Shown here: positions 10,642-22,740 of the stretch, one piece after another
How positions within the stretch are numbered: the stretch's first letter is position 1
Layout of the letters: every line of letters starts with the position of its first letter
DNA from: Tetradesmus obliquus
Lineage: Eukaryota; Chlorophyta; Chlorophyceae; Sphaeropleales; Scenedesmaceae
Length of the DNA: 64,000 bases
Direction: 5' to 3'
NCBI GenBank assembly: GCA_030272155.1
Contig: CP126192.1
Location: 7,536,501-7,600,500, forward strand
Program-made: the position numbers and the translations under genes
Notes under the pieces: generated by a model
The model's input: the letters and a program-made list of their open reading frames with translations, nothing else
Told to the model about the DNA's origin: nothing
Databases searched by the model: none

Positions 10642-12974
10642 CTACAGCCGCTCCCGCACCATCAGCGTCATCAAGTCCAACCGGCCCACCGGCTTAAAGC
10701 CATACCGCTCATACATCGGCACCAGCTCCTCATTCGCAGCCTCCAAATACAGCGGCAGCCGCTTTCCATCCGCTGCTGCCACCGCAGCATCTAAAACAGC
10801 ACTGCCTAAACCATTGCCCTGTGCCTCAGACCTCGCAGCGAGCAGCATGAGCTTGAGGTAGTGGCTGTGGCCTGCTGAGTGCATTGCTGCAGTGCCGGCT
10901 TCGTGCAGGGTGCGGAAGGCAGCCATCATGGTGGGCAGGCTGCTCTGCGGGATGGCCTGCAGAGTGAGCACATGCAGCATTGATTGATTGCAGCAGCCAT
11001 GTCAGCATTGATTGGTTGCAGCAGCCATGTCAGCAGCAGCCAATGTCAGCATTGATTGGTTGCAGCAGCCATGATGATGGGGAGGCTGCTCTGCGGGATG
11101 GCCTGCAGAGTACATATGTGAACAGCCAATGCATGCATGTCAAATGGACAGAGCGATGGGCTTGCTCCTGGTGGCTACTATAATCGGCAGGCTGCTCTGT
11201 GGGATGGCCTGCAGAGTGAGTGTGTGTGCAGTCAGACAGCAGTGCAGGCATTTTATCTGAACAGGAGCATTGAGGAGGATGACGTTGAAACTAATGCCCG
11301 GCAGCGCCATGCCAGCACAGTGCATGCATTACACGACAATCACACGCACTGCATGGCTGCCAAGCTGCTACTCAACAGTCATCACTGCTGTCTGTAACAA
11401 ACCAGCAATTCTTGCCACTCCATCAAGCTCTCCCAGCTAAAGCATCTGCACCGTTCTCGGGGTGATCCCAAAGGCCAGCTGCTGCTGCACTGCAAATCAA
11501 ACCCTCTTGTCAAATCAATCCACAGCTCGCACCTGCAGCATCTGCAGTGTGCCTGGGATGACCCCAAAGTCTAGCTGCTGCTGCAGTGCCAGTAACGCAG
11601 TTCAACCCTTAATTCAATCGATTTCAGCGCTCACCTGCAGCATCTGCAGGGTGCCTGGGATGACCCCAAAGTCCAACTGCTGCTGCAGTGCCACAAGCTG
11701 CGCCTCCTGGCTGCTGCTGAGCAGCACTGCTGCGGCGTCCATTACCAATGCACATTCTCCAGAGCATGCACCACATCACAACACCATGCACTGCATCGGC
11801 GCCAAGCTGCTGGTCAAAATTTGCACAAAATCGGTCATGAAGCATCAACAGCGCCCACCTGCAGCATCTGCAGCGTGCCTGGGATGACCCCAAAGTCCAG
11901 CTGCTGCTGCAGCGCCACCAGCTGCGCCTCCTGGCTGCTGCTGAGTAGCACTGCAGCGGCGTGTGCAGGGCCCTGCTCTGATACAAACAGCACAGGCTCA
12001 TCCGGAAAGCTGTCCAGCATGAGGCGGCTGATTCCTGCAGCAGCAGCAGCAGCAGCAGGAGAAGAAGCAATAGCACGGCAGGTAAGTAGCAGCATGTGCT
12101 GCAATCCCAGCACACAGCAGCAGGTGTACCCGATTGTGCAGCAGCTGCACTGGCAGAGCACATGCTTGCCACACTCGCCGCACACGCTGGTGTTAATCGC
12201 AAGGAATGTATGTAGTGAGTATAGTGAGTAGAAGCGCAACCACCCATGGAAGGCACAAGGCAAAATAGAGGAAGCAATGGTACATCAACCCATTGCTAAG
12301 AGGCGGCAGTCATGCTGTTCCAAGTGTATTGGGCATTCAGTTTTGTCGCGTCAGCCTGATCGCACACGTGCTGCATGTCCAGTCTGTGCTGCATTCAGCC
12401 CACCTGCAAACAGCTCCTGCTCACGACCCAGCTTGCTGTTCACCTTCCTGTGCAGCTCGTGTGTCATGAAAGCCTGCAGTAATCACCAGCAATCCACCAC
12501 ATCATGCAGCTTGCCTGTGAAGGGGGCACATGTCACAAAGCATGCTTTTCCACAACAGCACAAAGCAGATATGAGACCAAAAAATGGCGAAAGCGCCATT
12601 GCACTGAAACACTGCTGTGCAAGAGGTGCATGTGACAGTGCTGCGTGCGCTGTGCGCATGTGTGCAATGCGCGCAACTGTGCCCTGACAATGCGTAGGTT
12701 GCGGCAGCTGCTGTGGCATCAACCTCCATGCAGCTGGTGCAATGTCGATCAAATAAACTTCAGGCAAACAACTTGCAAGTTCACCTGGCCAAAAGTGATG
12801 ATGGCCTGCTCTGTCATGTGCAGGTCGTTGCTCGGTGCATTGCACTGCTGCTGCAGACGGCCTGCCGGCTTCTGACCCCTTGAACGCCTCTACACGCACA
12901 GATGTTCTGCGATTGAAAGCGATGCGAGGGCGTTCTCGGGCTTGGCGTGCGAGTGCCCGCACACGGCCTGCCAA
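10642..12974 (-). CDS. GNAT-family N-acetyltransferase
   Basis: Exons 12473-12404, 12034-11859 and 10956-10642 join in frame (AFMTHELHRKV..., ISRLMLDSFPDEPVLFVSEQGP..., AIPQSSLPTMMAAFRTLH...). They end at TAG 10644-10642. The last exon has the acetyl-CoA pyrophosphate-binding motif RSEAQGNGLGSAVL followed by LYLEAANEELVPMYERYGF, the classic GNAT motif A-B arrangement. Family members transfer acetyl from acetyl-CoA to amines; the substrate is unknown. The first exon ends at 12785 (MTEQAIITFGQ). An open frame from ATG 12974 has a transit-peptide-like leader (RRTSVRVEAFKG) but is in a different frame from TEQAIITFGQ, so the N-terminus is unresolved. Introns contain exon-edge copies. Confidence 0.75.
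10978..11745 (-). repeat. Edge-copy arrays in GNAT introns
   Basis: The 5' edge of the last exon (QAIPQSSLP with its CTCTGCAG acceptor) recurs at about 11112-11083 and 11216-11190. A short unit, ATTGATTG(G)TTGCAGCAGCCAT, repeats three times at 10978-11080. The 3' edge of the previous exon (LQQQLDFGVIPGTLQMLQ plus donor, real end 11859) recurs at about 11745-11637, 11592-11532 and 11500-11425. The copy closest to the real exon is also the longest. Confidence 0.8.
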
Positions 12975-13733
12975 GGTTGCGACCGAGCATGCTTGCTGGC
13001 ATAGATACGCAGCAAGTAGTGCAGGAGATAGATCTAAACAGTCAAACCAGCATGTCAGAGCATTTGCGTCGCTGCAAGTCGCAGATCTGGCTCAGGCAGC
13101 CACAGCTGCAGGGCGTGCAGAAACCCTACACGCAACAGTATTCAAGGGTTGTACGCAACATAGCTCGGCTAATGCCTAACGTGCAACCCCCTGTCACTGA
13201 TCTCCGCAACACATAACGGGCGTGGGCACTGGCAATTTGTTTGGCACACAGCTCACCTGCAGGTAACAGGTGCAGCTACTGCTGGGTTAAGCTGAACCTG
13301 AGGAGGTGGGTGATCCCCATCCAGCAACGTTGCTTGAAGCCACGCCTGGTGCAGCTGCAGCAGACCTGCATAGAGCCGCGCGCACGAACGTTTTGCTCTG
13401 TAAGACGTTAAAACTAGTCCACAATGCAACAGATGTCACTGGCAGCTCACCATGCCGCACCTCAAGAGCACATGCGGTTGCTGCTGTGATGTACGCGCGT
13501 CAGCCAAGGAACAGGACATACGTGTAGAGGTCTACGTAGCACACTTGTGAAACATTGCCTACAGCATGGAGGCCACTGCAGTGCAGTCCTGCTTGCAGCT
13601 GATGCGTTTGCATAGCAGCGCTCATGCTGCCACTGCTCACCCGACCTAGACACTTCCACGCTGCCGGCCGCTCCCCTCCGGCAAACCACTGTTTTCACAA
13701 GAGGCAGATGATTTGATCCTGGAACACTGCAGC
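12975..13733. other. Gene-free stretch between GNAT and the LRR gene
   Basis: This should hold the 3'UTR of the leucine-rich-repeat gene and the promoter of the acetyltransferase. No - strand TGTAA is present, so the LRR transcript must use a variant signal. I see no convincing exon, RNA gene or repeat here. Confidence 0.4.
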
Positions 13734-16036
13734 TCAGAAGCTTTGAAACATCACAGCTGCGGGCTTGTGCGTCTTCAAGCTGCGCCAAGCTGCCGCAGCG
13801 GCCTCCGCTTCGCCTGCCCGGCAGGTGACGCTGACTTCCCTTACATGGCGCAGCGCAGACAGCAGCTGCCGCCATTCCTCTTCATCCAAGCCTTTGCCTT
13901 CCACCTGGTCCAGATGCAGCTGCGACAGCGCGGTCAACGCGGTCAAACTGATCAAGCCTGCTGCAGAGCAGCCTTCGAGGCTTGCGGGAGGAGGTGAGTA
14001 AGCGCGCAAGCCGTGGTAGTGCAGCATCAGAGCCCGCAGCTGAGGTGCTGCTGATAGTCCTGCAAGAGCTGCATCTTGCGTGGCGGCCAGCTCAAGGCGC
14101 GTGAGGCGTGACAGCCCTGCGCACAGCATGCAGTGCAAACCCGCAGCAAAATAACATGTTACGCAAGTGGTGTGCTGGCAAGCATGCATACAAAACTGCC
14201 ATCGGCTGCCTTTGCTGGACAGTCCTGCAAGCTGCATGGAAATTCAGCGACTCAGCAGAGGCATATCATACTGACACTATAAGCAGCCCAACCAGCATTC
14301 CATGCCTGTTGCAGTGAACATACACAGTGCTGTTTGTAACACACATTCAGCGATAATATCAGCGCTCAGGATGAGCTGCCCGCATCACATCTGTCTGAAA
14401 CGCAGCAGGCGCCTCAACATCTACTTGCACAAGCAGCAGCTCGCTAGCTGCGCAAGCGCTGCATGCACAGGCGCCTCACAGTCCACGCATGATGCAGAGC
14501 CGGCATGAAGGAGCTTAAGTTGAAGACATCACTCACGCCCGCAAGGCTCCCAAAGCACATCTGGAATGCCAAGGTCACCAACCTCTCCAAACATCACTAG
14601 CGCTCGCACGCCCACCAACAGAAATTTGGTGTTCAGCAAAACAAATTGTTGCTCCGCTCCCTGCAGGCACCAGCACTTCACTGCCCCCACTCTGAGAACG
14701 TGCATTTGCTGATGCAGTACTGATTGGTCGCTGATGGGGCACTGTCATCAGTGCTGCATCAGTACTGCATCAGTGGTACTGCCACCCCCAGGCGTTCTCA
14801 GAGTGCCCTGCGCAGTGCTCTGGCACGCCCCCGCAGCCCACCTGTCAGGAACGCAGCAGGCGCCTGAACATCCACAGCCACCAGCAGCAGCTCCTGCAAG
14901 CTGGCCAGCTGCGCCAGCGCTGCATTCACAGGCTCCTCAGCTGCCTCAAGCACTAACACACCCTCCGGCAGCTCGGCTGCATCAAGTGTCAAGCTGCAGA
15001 GGTGCGTGAGCGCGCTGAAGGCTGGCATGCCGGCCCAGCTGCACAGGGGCAGGTGCAGCGCTGTCAGCCCTGCACAAAGCGCAATAACAAACAAGACAGC
15101 AGCCGCGGCCAGACACACGGCATATGAGCAGCAAGTGCAAGGCGGGGTCAGAGATGCATGGTGCACGGCGGCGTCAGAAATGCCGCGCCTGCGCACACGG
15201 CGATGGCGAACTCAAAGCTCTGCCGCACACCACGCTGCAGTGGTATATCTCTCGGTGTTACTACAGCCCTCAAAGTACTGCTGTACTCTACCACCAATCG
15301 GCTGGTCCATGTGTCTTGTCTTTAACAAAGTGATGGCAGCTTTGAATTGGCTGCAGCGCCTGCGCACATGACAGCGGCAAAGCTGGCCCTGTACTTGGCC
15401 TACCTGTAAGGCCGCTTAGAAACGTGAAGTTCTGCAGCGCATCAGAGTGCAGTGCTCCACAGCAGACCTCCAAGTGCTGCAGCCTGCCTCCAAGTGGCTG
15501 CAGCGCTGACAGGTCACTCAGGTAGATCCAGGACTCTTCATCATCTGGCTCTCTAAACTTCACTACGAGCTTCCTGAGGTTTGGCATCAGCGCAATCGCC
15601 CGCCAGGCGATGTTTCGACCCGCCCATGGCTCGTCACCTACCCCCTCCATGTCTAGGATCAGGGTAGACAGGCCCGGCAGCTGCAGCAAGAAGCACAAGA
15701 AAGATAGGTGTGTTTGGCAACGATACTCTTGATGGCGCTGATGGGAGTAGTACTGCTTAGTTGTGCAGTTGGTTGGTAGCAGCTGCAGCTGCGGAACCTG
15801 GCAGATGATGGTACCGCATTTACTCGATCAAATCATATGCCCAGCATGCAGGACGCACAGTGACAGGAACAATAGCAAGCTAGGACAGCGGACAGTGACA
15901 GCACTGGCGTGCACATTCACACCTGCAGCCGTGCCGTGTTGACGATTATCGCCATGTGATCCGCGGCTGCCGCGTAGTCTTCGACTGCTTGCACCTCCAA
16001 GCTGCAAAGGCGCGGCAGCCTGCACAGAAGCAGCAC

Positions 16037-16067
<31 letters not shown>

Positions 16068-17541
16068 TGAAGCAACAGCTCTATCCTATGGCAGCAAGTG
16101 GCGTGCCTTCCGCTGGCATGCAATCACATACAAGTGGTTCATTTTCAAGAAACAGCACACCACAGAGTGCAAGCCCATAAAAGACAACTGGTGCCACTTG
16201 CGGCGGTGGTCGAGCTGTCCAACAGTAAGGACAATACCTTTACGCAGTTCAAGGGTGCGTTTGTCAAGCATCCACAGCAGCAATGCATGCACAGAAGTTC
16301 GGCACAGCAGCCCCAGTAACTTATTCACCCTGCTGCATCCATACGGCTGCTGCTTTCATACAGCAATGCTCAGCACATCAAACAGCACCAGGTCTCGCCC
16401 TGCCTGCGGGTTGTCTCTACAATGCTCACATGCATACGCAGCGTTTTTGAAATTGTGCAGGACATACGCAGCATAGCTTGAAGTTCACCTGTTGGCAAGC
16501 ACGTGCATGCCCATGCACAGCGGTGCATAGTCGCTGTTTGTTGGACAGCAGATGCTGGTCACTGCAGGGTATCTTGTCAGCAGCTTTGACAGCTCATCTG
16601 TTGGCATGTTGAAGTGATGCCCCAGAAGCTGCAGATGCTGCAATGCGAGATTTCATTGCAGGTAAGTCGCAGGCATCGGCAGCACAGTGCAGTTTATATT
16701 CTTTTGTTGTGGGCAAAGTGCCTGGGCTAGCTACTGAAGGAGTGGCTGCTGTATGACAAGCAAGCCTGTCTTGCGCTTGCAGAAGCTGCAGCCAGTAGGG
16801 CAGTGGCATGGGGCAAGCGCAAGCTGTAGCAACCGCGCATGTGCTTCTGTAAGCCTCTGCATTTTGCTGCTTCTGTGAGAATCGACGGTGCAGTGCTGGC
16901 TCGGGTGATTTGAAGACCATATACTGCCCAGACGAATGCAGCCTGCTTGATGAACCGTGCGGCATTGTGTAACGATGCAGCAGTGCTCACCTGCTGCTGG
17001 CTCCTGCAGACCTGACACAGCTTCCTGCAAAGACATGAGATGCATCAGCTGCTGTTGAACTGCACGTTTGAAGTTGCCTTTGATGCTCTGATTCCAGCCC
17101 TGGAGTTGCGCTTGCTGCTTTGCAGATCCAGATGGCTGTGCTTGTTGTTGCAGCTGATAAGGTGGCTTTCGAGTGTGATTGCAGAAGTGTAGCAACAGAA
17201 ATTGTAGGCTGCATGACTCTAAGGAGCATTCCTTTGCGCCACACATAGCTCAGGATTGCATTGCTGCTGTCCTGCAAAGGAGATCAGCACCTGCAGCTGC
17301 TGGCAAACGCTGCTGCTGTCTTGTTGGCTAGCAGCTTGGGCAGCAGAAACTGGCCCCACAGCCCCTCGTCCAGGGCTTCGACAGCATTAATAAGGTACGA
17401 AGGGGTCTCTATGTTCATGCTGCGCGACTGCGATGTCTGTTTGTCGATGTGTGGGGATGAGTTCTCGGTAGCACTGAACAGCGCTGCAAAAGTTTGCTTC
17501 AAAGTAAAGACAACATGACGTACCGATGCTGAAACAATCAC
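13734..17541 (-). CDS. Leucine-rich-repeat protein, possibly F-box-like
   Basis: Six exons join with matching phases at the 3' end: 16628-16489, 16019-15923, 15680-15404, 15069-14842 and 14116-13734, preceded by an N-terminal exon around 17541-17285. LRR-type strands are visible at each exon start: LPRLCSLEVQAV, LPGLSTLILDMEG, GLTALHLPLCSWAG, SALTHLCSLTLDAAE, GLSRLTRLELAATQD and LTALSQLHLDQVE. Introns fall between repeats, as is common in algal LRR genes. The N-terminal exon, with LPKLLANKTAAAFASSCR, resembles the F-box-like helix that precedes LRRs in these proteins and suggests substrate recognition for ubiquitin ligation, but this is inference. A possible exon 17246-16993 did not fit in phase, so the 5' third is tentative. 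Confidence 0.7.
14380..14480 (-). repeat. Decayed copy of an LRR exon end
   Basis: This stretch resembles the 3' half of the LRR exon 15069-14842 (compare its 14842-14940 part). It is more diverged than the copies in neighbouring genes. It is the only edge copy I found in this gene. Confidence 0.55.
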
Positions 17542-17595
17542 ACCATGTACGCTTTGCTCACTTAAGGATGCTGTACTTTACTGAGAGCAAGTGCT

Positions 17596-17707
17596 GAGTG
17601 TACACAAGTTACTAGTTACATGTTACGTTACTTTCAAACTTGGCAGTACCTGTTGCTGGCGTTTGAGTTGAACTCAAGTCCTCAGGGTACGTAACTTGTG
17701 TACACTC
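17596..17707. repeat. Short element with 17-base terminal inverted repeats
   Basis: GAGTGTACACAAGTTAC at 17596-17612 is the exact reverse complement of 17691-17707. The inner part holds TTGAGTTGAACTCAA, itself a palindrome. A 13-base direct repeat, ACTCAAGTCCTCA, overlaps the right end. The whole is about 112 bases and could fold into a cruciform or be a miniature non-autonomous DNA transposon. I see no clear target-site duplication. Confidence 0.6.
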
Positions 17708-18039
17708 AAGTCCTCAATGAGGGTGAGGACTGAACGGCTGTCTGAAGATGATACTACAGCTTGCGTTGTTAGCATGATGCAAAAGAAGATGAGTGTACAG
17801 GCGGCAGCTTGCTGCAACTGCTGCAAGATCCAGGCTGCTGCACCATCTTGATATGAACCGCTGTACACGGCTTGCATCACTGCTGCGACCCGCTGAGAGC
17901 GATCACGGTGCTCGTCCTTGTCGCTGGCACCGCAGCAGCAACGCAGCATGCAAACAACTCATTACATCCTCTTGCAGCACGCAGGGCAGTGAAATGACAG
18001 CACTCTAAGAAGTCTGGCCAGAACTTTTGAACCTTTGAG

Positions 18040-21000
18040 ATAAATTGTTACACTCACTACACCTTCACCGCCCCTCGTGTCACTCTTCCGATGACAAGGG
18101 TCATTGGGCAACCACTTGATCCATCAGCAGGAGCCTGCCAGCAACTCTACTAAAGTGCTCTAGTAGAGCACTGACAGGCTCCACTGCTGGCGCATGTGCC
18201 CTTTGTAACAGCACCGCCAGGTTGAGCACAGGACCGATCATGTTCTAGTGTGGCGTGCCAGCATGTACAACATCAACACATGCCACTACGATGCCTCACA
18301 CCTGCTGCATATTCCAACATCTGGCACAATTCAGAGTACTTGTCGCAAACATCATGCGCATGTGCAGAGATTGCCTGCACTGCTAAAAAGAGATCCACAA
18401 GGTTGAGCGATGCGAAAAACAAAAAAAGGCGCAATGCATGCAGCGCTGTATCCTTGCACTGCTGCACACTGCGCCATGGTACAGGGACAGACTGAAACCT
18501 ACGCTGACGCGTAGTGTGTCTGGCTAAAAAGCCAGGCCAATGCAGCCGCCCTAACTGGAAAAACAGTAAATCAATGCCGGGCAGATCCACTGCCCGCTGG
18601 AGTGAGCATGCAGAGTGATTGCAAACACACTCATGCGGCATCACTGCTGCATGCTGCTAGTCTGGCAGGCACAGTCATTGCTTTGATATCAATGACGCAC
18701 CTGCTTGCAGGACAGTTCCTGCAAGTTCCTGCAAGTTCTTGCAGCCAGCCAGGCTGCTCAGCGTCCTATGAAGCAATAGGATCAGAACAGACGCAAAATG
18801 AGGACCACTGAATGCTAGACATGCGGGCTGCTCAGACAACCCGGGAATTAGCTAAGCAGAAATTATGTAGCAGCCGGTGCACACATCATCAGTTGCGGCT
18901 GCAATCCATCACCCGCAATGCTCAGTACAGTAAGGTAAAGACACTCCTGGGCCACATGTGCATGAGATGACATGAATCAAAGCAGCTGGCACATCCAAAA
19001 AAACGCCAGCCATGGGTGCAGATGCAGCCGAAGCATCTGCACACAAGGAATGGAAGTCAAGACCGAAACTGGCAGAAGAGGCAGCCAACGTCCTGCTGCA
19101 GCTAACAAATCCGCCTGAACAGCACTGAGCAGGAACTGTCACCAGTGATGCATTTGCCAGCAAAGCGCAGCAGGACTACGTGTGCGCGTGTGCAGCAGGA
19201 GACAGCTCCAGAAATCAAGACACGCCATCAAGTAAAGCAGTCAAATGTCCTCAGCAGTCAACAGATTCGTCAGCCATGCCGCACATGACATAACAGCATC
19301 AGCAGCAACTTGCTGCAGTGTGCAATGCATGGCAACAAACCCGACCCGACAGGCTATGCACAGCTGCACGTTCTCAAGGTAGAAACCTTAGGAGTAAACA
19401 GCGAGAAACTGAGCAGGCAAAGCGCCTTCTAAACTCAGTGGGAGGCATCTAACGGATACGTGATCGGGGCTCAAATCCCAAATCTCAATGCTGCCTTTGG
19501 ACTGCAAAGCCAGGCGTCAGCAGCTGGCATGATGTACAGATATGCCAATGCAATGCATGTTGGTACATTGGCCTGTAATGCTCAGCCCCGCCAACAGCTA
19601 GAGTTACTGCTGCACGGTTCACCCAGCGTCCAAGATTCAGGATAAAACAACACATCAGCACTGAAGTAGTCCGCACCCTTCGCCCTGCACCCGTAACTCG
19701 CATGTGGCAACAGCACACTGCACCATTACAACGCAGTGAGCATCGTGTAGTAGCCACATGCACCAATGGCATGCATCTGTGAACAGTGCACACGCAACGT
19801 TGGCATCAGTTGGATAACACATGTGGCGCGCTGACATGCTCTATCTAGACTTCCAACGTACTGCTGCCAGCTGATAGTAACCTCTAACGTGCACCGTAAG
19901 GTACACGCCCCGAACCTAGCCGCAGTGCAGGACAGTTGGGACAGTAAGCCATATGTGACAAGGCATGATCCCGAGCTATCCTGCACCAGTTCAAAAGAAT
20001 CCAGCTGAAGCTGCTGATGAAAAAGGCACAGTTGTGCAGCAGCATGCATGCAGAGAGAGCCAAGTGCGCGCCATACACTACTCATAACCGCAGATCCAAC
20101 ACAGGATATTTCCTGCAGGCTTGCCGTGCTGCACATGGCACTACGTATGGCACGACACATAGCAACACGGCACCCTGATACTGCAAGTACAGGCATGGAT
20201 ACCTCAGCACAGCGTTGTCGCAAACCTGAAACCTGGATTAGATGCTGGCAGCACACCCTTCGGCTGAGTTTCAGGCACACAAGCAGCGCTGCACCCGTAA
20301 AGCAACGTGATCATCAGTGGCGATTCCGCATCCAGTAGTGCCAAACATGACAATGCAGCACAGCCTACAACAGGCAAGCAGACGCCCAAAGAAGGCCGAC
20401 GCGTGTATGAACCTCGGAACAGCCGGCACTGCAGCCGCTACATACTCCATACTGTAATGCAATCATGACGTCACACCCTGCCTGAGGTTGAACCAGGAGC
20501 ACAGCACACCAAGCGTGGTGAGAACGCGCTGCGGTCCTTGGATGCCTGGGGTTGTGTGCTTGCTTCGGGCACACATTGAGTCGCTGGAGGGTATGCTGTC
20601 AGCCGCTGATGAAAGATCCGACACTGCAAAACCACGCCACACCACTCGAAGTTCGAGCTGCAGGTGTTGCTGCTCCACCCTCAGTGCTACACTCGTATGC
20701 AGAGGGCTGCCACACCAGGTCAAGGCGCCTGAGTGTGGAGCTTGTACTGACATGTTAATAACACGGTATGGATATGGTAATGACATGGGAATGTAACAAT
20801 CAGTCGTGATGCCATGGTCAATTCATGCGGCGCTCGCAAGGCATTACGACCGCAGCTGCAACCACTCACCACCGGAAACTCGCCACACAGAAGAATCGCC
20901 ACAGGAGACTCCCACACAGCATGCATGAAGCCTAAACAGCCGAAAGTGCTGCAACTTTGTATTAATCAGCAGCACGGTCACAAAACGCCCCACAAACCGC

Positions 21001-22688
21001 AAAAGCATGCACACCAGGGCCCGCAGCCACTGAATAATGCACACACAACCGCTCGGCGGTGCGCGCATACGCGCTGCATGCGCCGCTGCGGCCTGAACAC
21101 AGCACAGTACAAGCGACGATACGCACACGTGGTTTGCGACCAGAGCAAGGAACCGCTTGCAGCATAAGATTTGCACAATCAGCCGCAGGCAATGCACCCA
21201 AATGTCCGCCAGGTGCGCAGCAAAGTGGCGGCTGTGCGCACTGACTCAGCACATCAACGAAATCGCCTCACGTAGTTAGCTGCCTTTGAATGAAATGAAA
21301 TGAAACAGCAGCAGCAGCAGCAGCAGCGCTGCTGCTTCTAGCAGCCTGATTGCCAGCAAGCCGTCACCAATCGTGGGTACATGCGTCTGGCGGGCGCTGC
21401 ACAGCAGCAGTCAAAGCAACGGGCGCGCTTGCCTGCAAAGCGCATTTGCCATGATTTGAAACACCACTTGATCAAGCACCAACACAGAAGGGCGTAACTG
21501 CCGCTTCTATGCTTGAAGTCATCGGATGCAATTGCGTAGTGTGCACATAGCGATTTTGGCTGCTGTGGCGGCTGTGAGACCAGCACACAGACACAAGCAC
21601 ATATATGGTACACCCCCGATACCAGGTGATGCAACATCCTCCGCCATAGCACCTCCTAGCTTCCACCCGCCTGGCACGTTGCGTGAAATTACGGCACAAC
21701 CACCAAACCTTGGTCCAAGCTTTGCCTTGCGTATGTTGACAGCACACATGATGTCCTACACCTTGGCGGTTTGTGCAACAACCGGCACAACAGCTGCCAA
21801 GACCACCAGTGCTCCACCCGTGTAGAGTAAAAAGGAGGCACTCTCCACCATGGTTCACAACCGCTATCCCAGTATCCTGAGCTGTAAGTATCATCTTATC
21901 TTCAGCAGTAGCCAACAGACAGTGCCCACAAATCGCCAGCACGTCATGCAGCGTGCGGCATGCAGCTTGACGTAACGCTGACGCCAAGCTGTCCAATTCA
22001 ACGCGGAAAACACTATGCTCATGTGGTGATTAGCAGCTGCTGCCGAGGCAGGCAGCTGCTAGATTGCCAGCATGAGCAGTAGCACATTTAGACTATCAAA
22101 CGCGCTTCAATGACATGCGAAGTCAGTTCACATCAGCATTGACGCTGCCTGCAGCACTGCTGCCTGCCTGCCACCCTGCACCAACACCACCAGCTAGGTG
22201 CTTTGAGCATTACCCGGAATGCATGCGAAAACACAGTGCGACCACCATCTTAGCAGAAGAGATGCGTACTACGGAACCACACTCGATTGTGTGCAAGCGC
22301 ACAACAATCACCCTACAAGTTGTGTGCAGGACCTGCTGCAATGGTAGAGATTGCATGCCATCAGAGCTTGCATGCCATGTCATTGCACAGACTGCACCAT
22401 CGCCAAAAGCACCACGCCATTGAAAAAACTGGATGTCAAGCACAAGATTGACACCCTTGCTACTAGCAGTGGTGATGCAAGTCGCCTTGCAGCGCTGCTG
22501 CTGCTGCTGCTGCTGCTGCTGAGTCAGCGAGCCAGGACGCTGGTCATCGCCAAGAGGGACAGCAGGCGCCTGTGGTGCTGCATTGCAGCAGTGCTGCTGC
22601 TGCTGCTGCTGCTGCTGAGTCAGCGAGCCAGGACGCTGATCACCTCTTAACTGGGACAGCAGGCGCCTGTGGTGCTGCATTGCCGCAG

Positions 22689-22720
<32 letters not shown>

Positions 22721-22722
22721 AG
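18040..22722 (-). other. Candidate 4.7-kb 3'UTR of the Gln/Ala-rich gene
   Basis: No convincing exon is present over this span. The - strand is G+T-rich, as are the noncoding transcribed strands elsewhere in the window. Reading down from the stop at 22723, I find no TGTAA on the - strand until TTACA at about 18040-18044, whereas the + strand has at least five TGTAA in the same span (for example near 18197, 19571, 20451, 20791 and 21885). An open - strand stretch at 21996-21800 (DSLASALRQAACRTLHDVLA) looks somewhat protein-like and could be an exon of an unseen gene. Confidence 0.4.
18103..18182. repeat. Nested hairpin within a dispersed repeat
   Basis: AGTGCTCTA-G-TAGAGCACT at 18154-18172 is a perfect stem, enclosed by GGAGCCTG (18130-18137) and CAGGCTCC (18175-18182). 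The preceding TCATTGGGCAACCACT near 18108 recurs near 25046-25061, also next to a GACAGGCTC block. The shared words suggest two remnants of one small repeat family. Confidence 0.5.
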
Positions 22723-22740
22723 TCAGCGAGCCAAGACATT
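22490..22740 (-). repeat. Tandem copies of the Gln/Ala-rich gene's terminal segment
   Basis: The end of the coding frame (GRLLSLLEVINVLAR, stop, then CTCAGCAGCAGC...) is followed by two more copies of about 100-120 bases, at about 22690-22585 and 22585-22490. Each has the ending CCTGGCTCGCTGACTCAGC with the stop codon and a (CAG)n tract on the coding strand. The stop-containing 3' end is thus present three times. Confidence 0.8.

Noticed and set aside
21472-21996. 174-codon - strand frame starting near DSLASALRQAACRTL
   Set aside because: The first 60 residues look protein-like, but no splice partners or family could be found, so it was not called as a gene.
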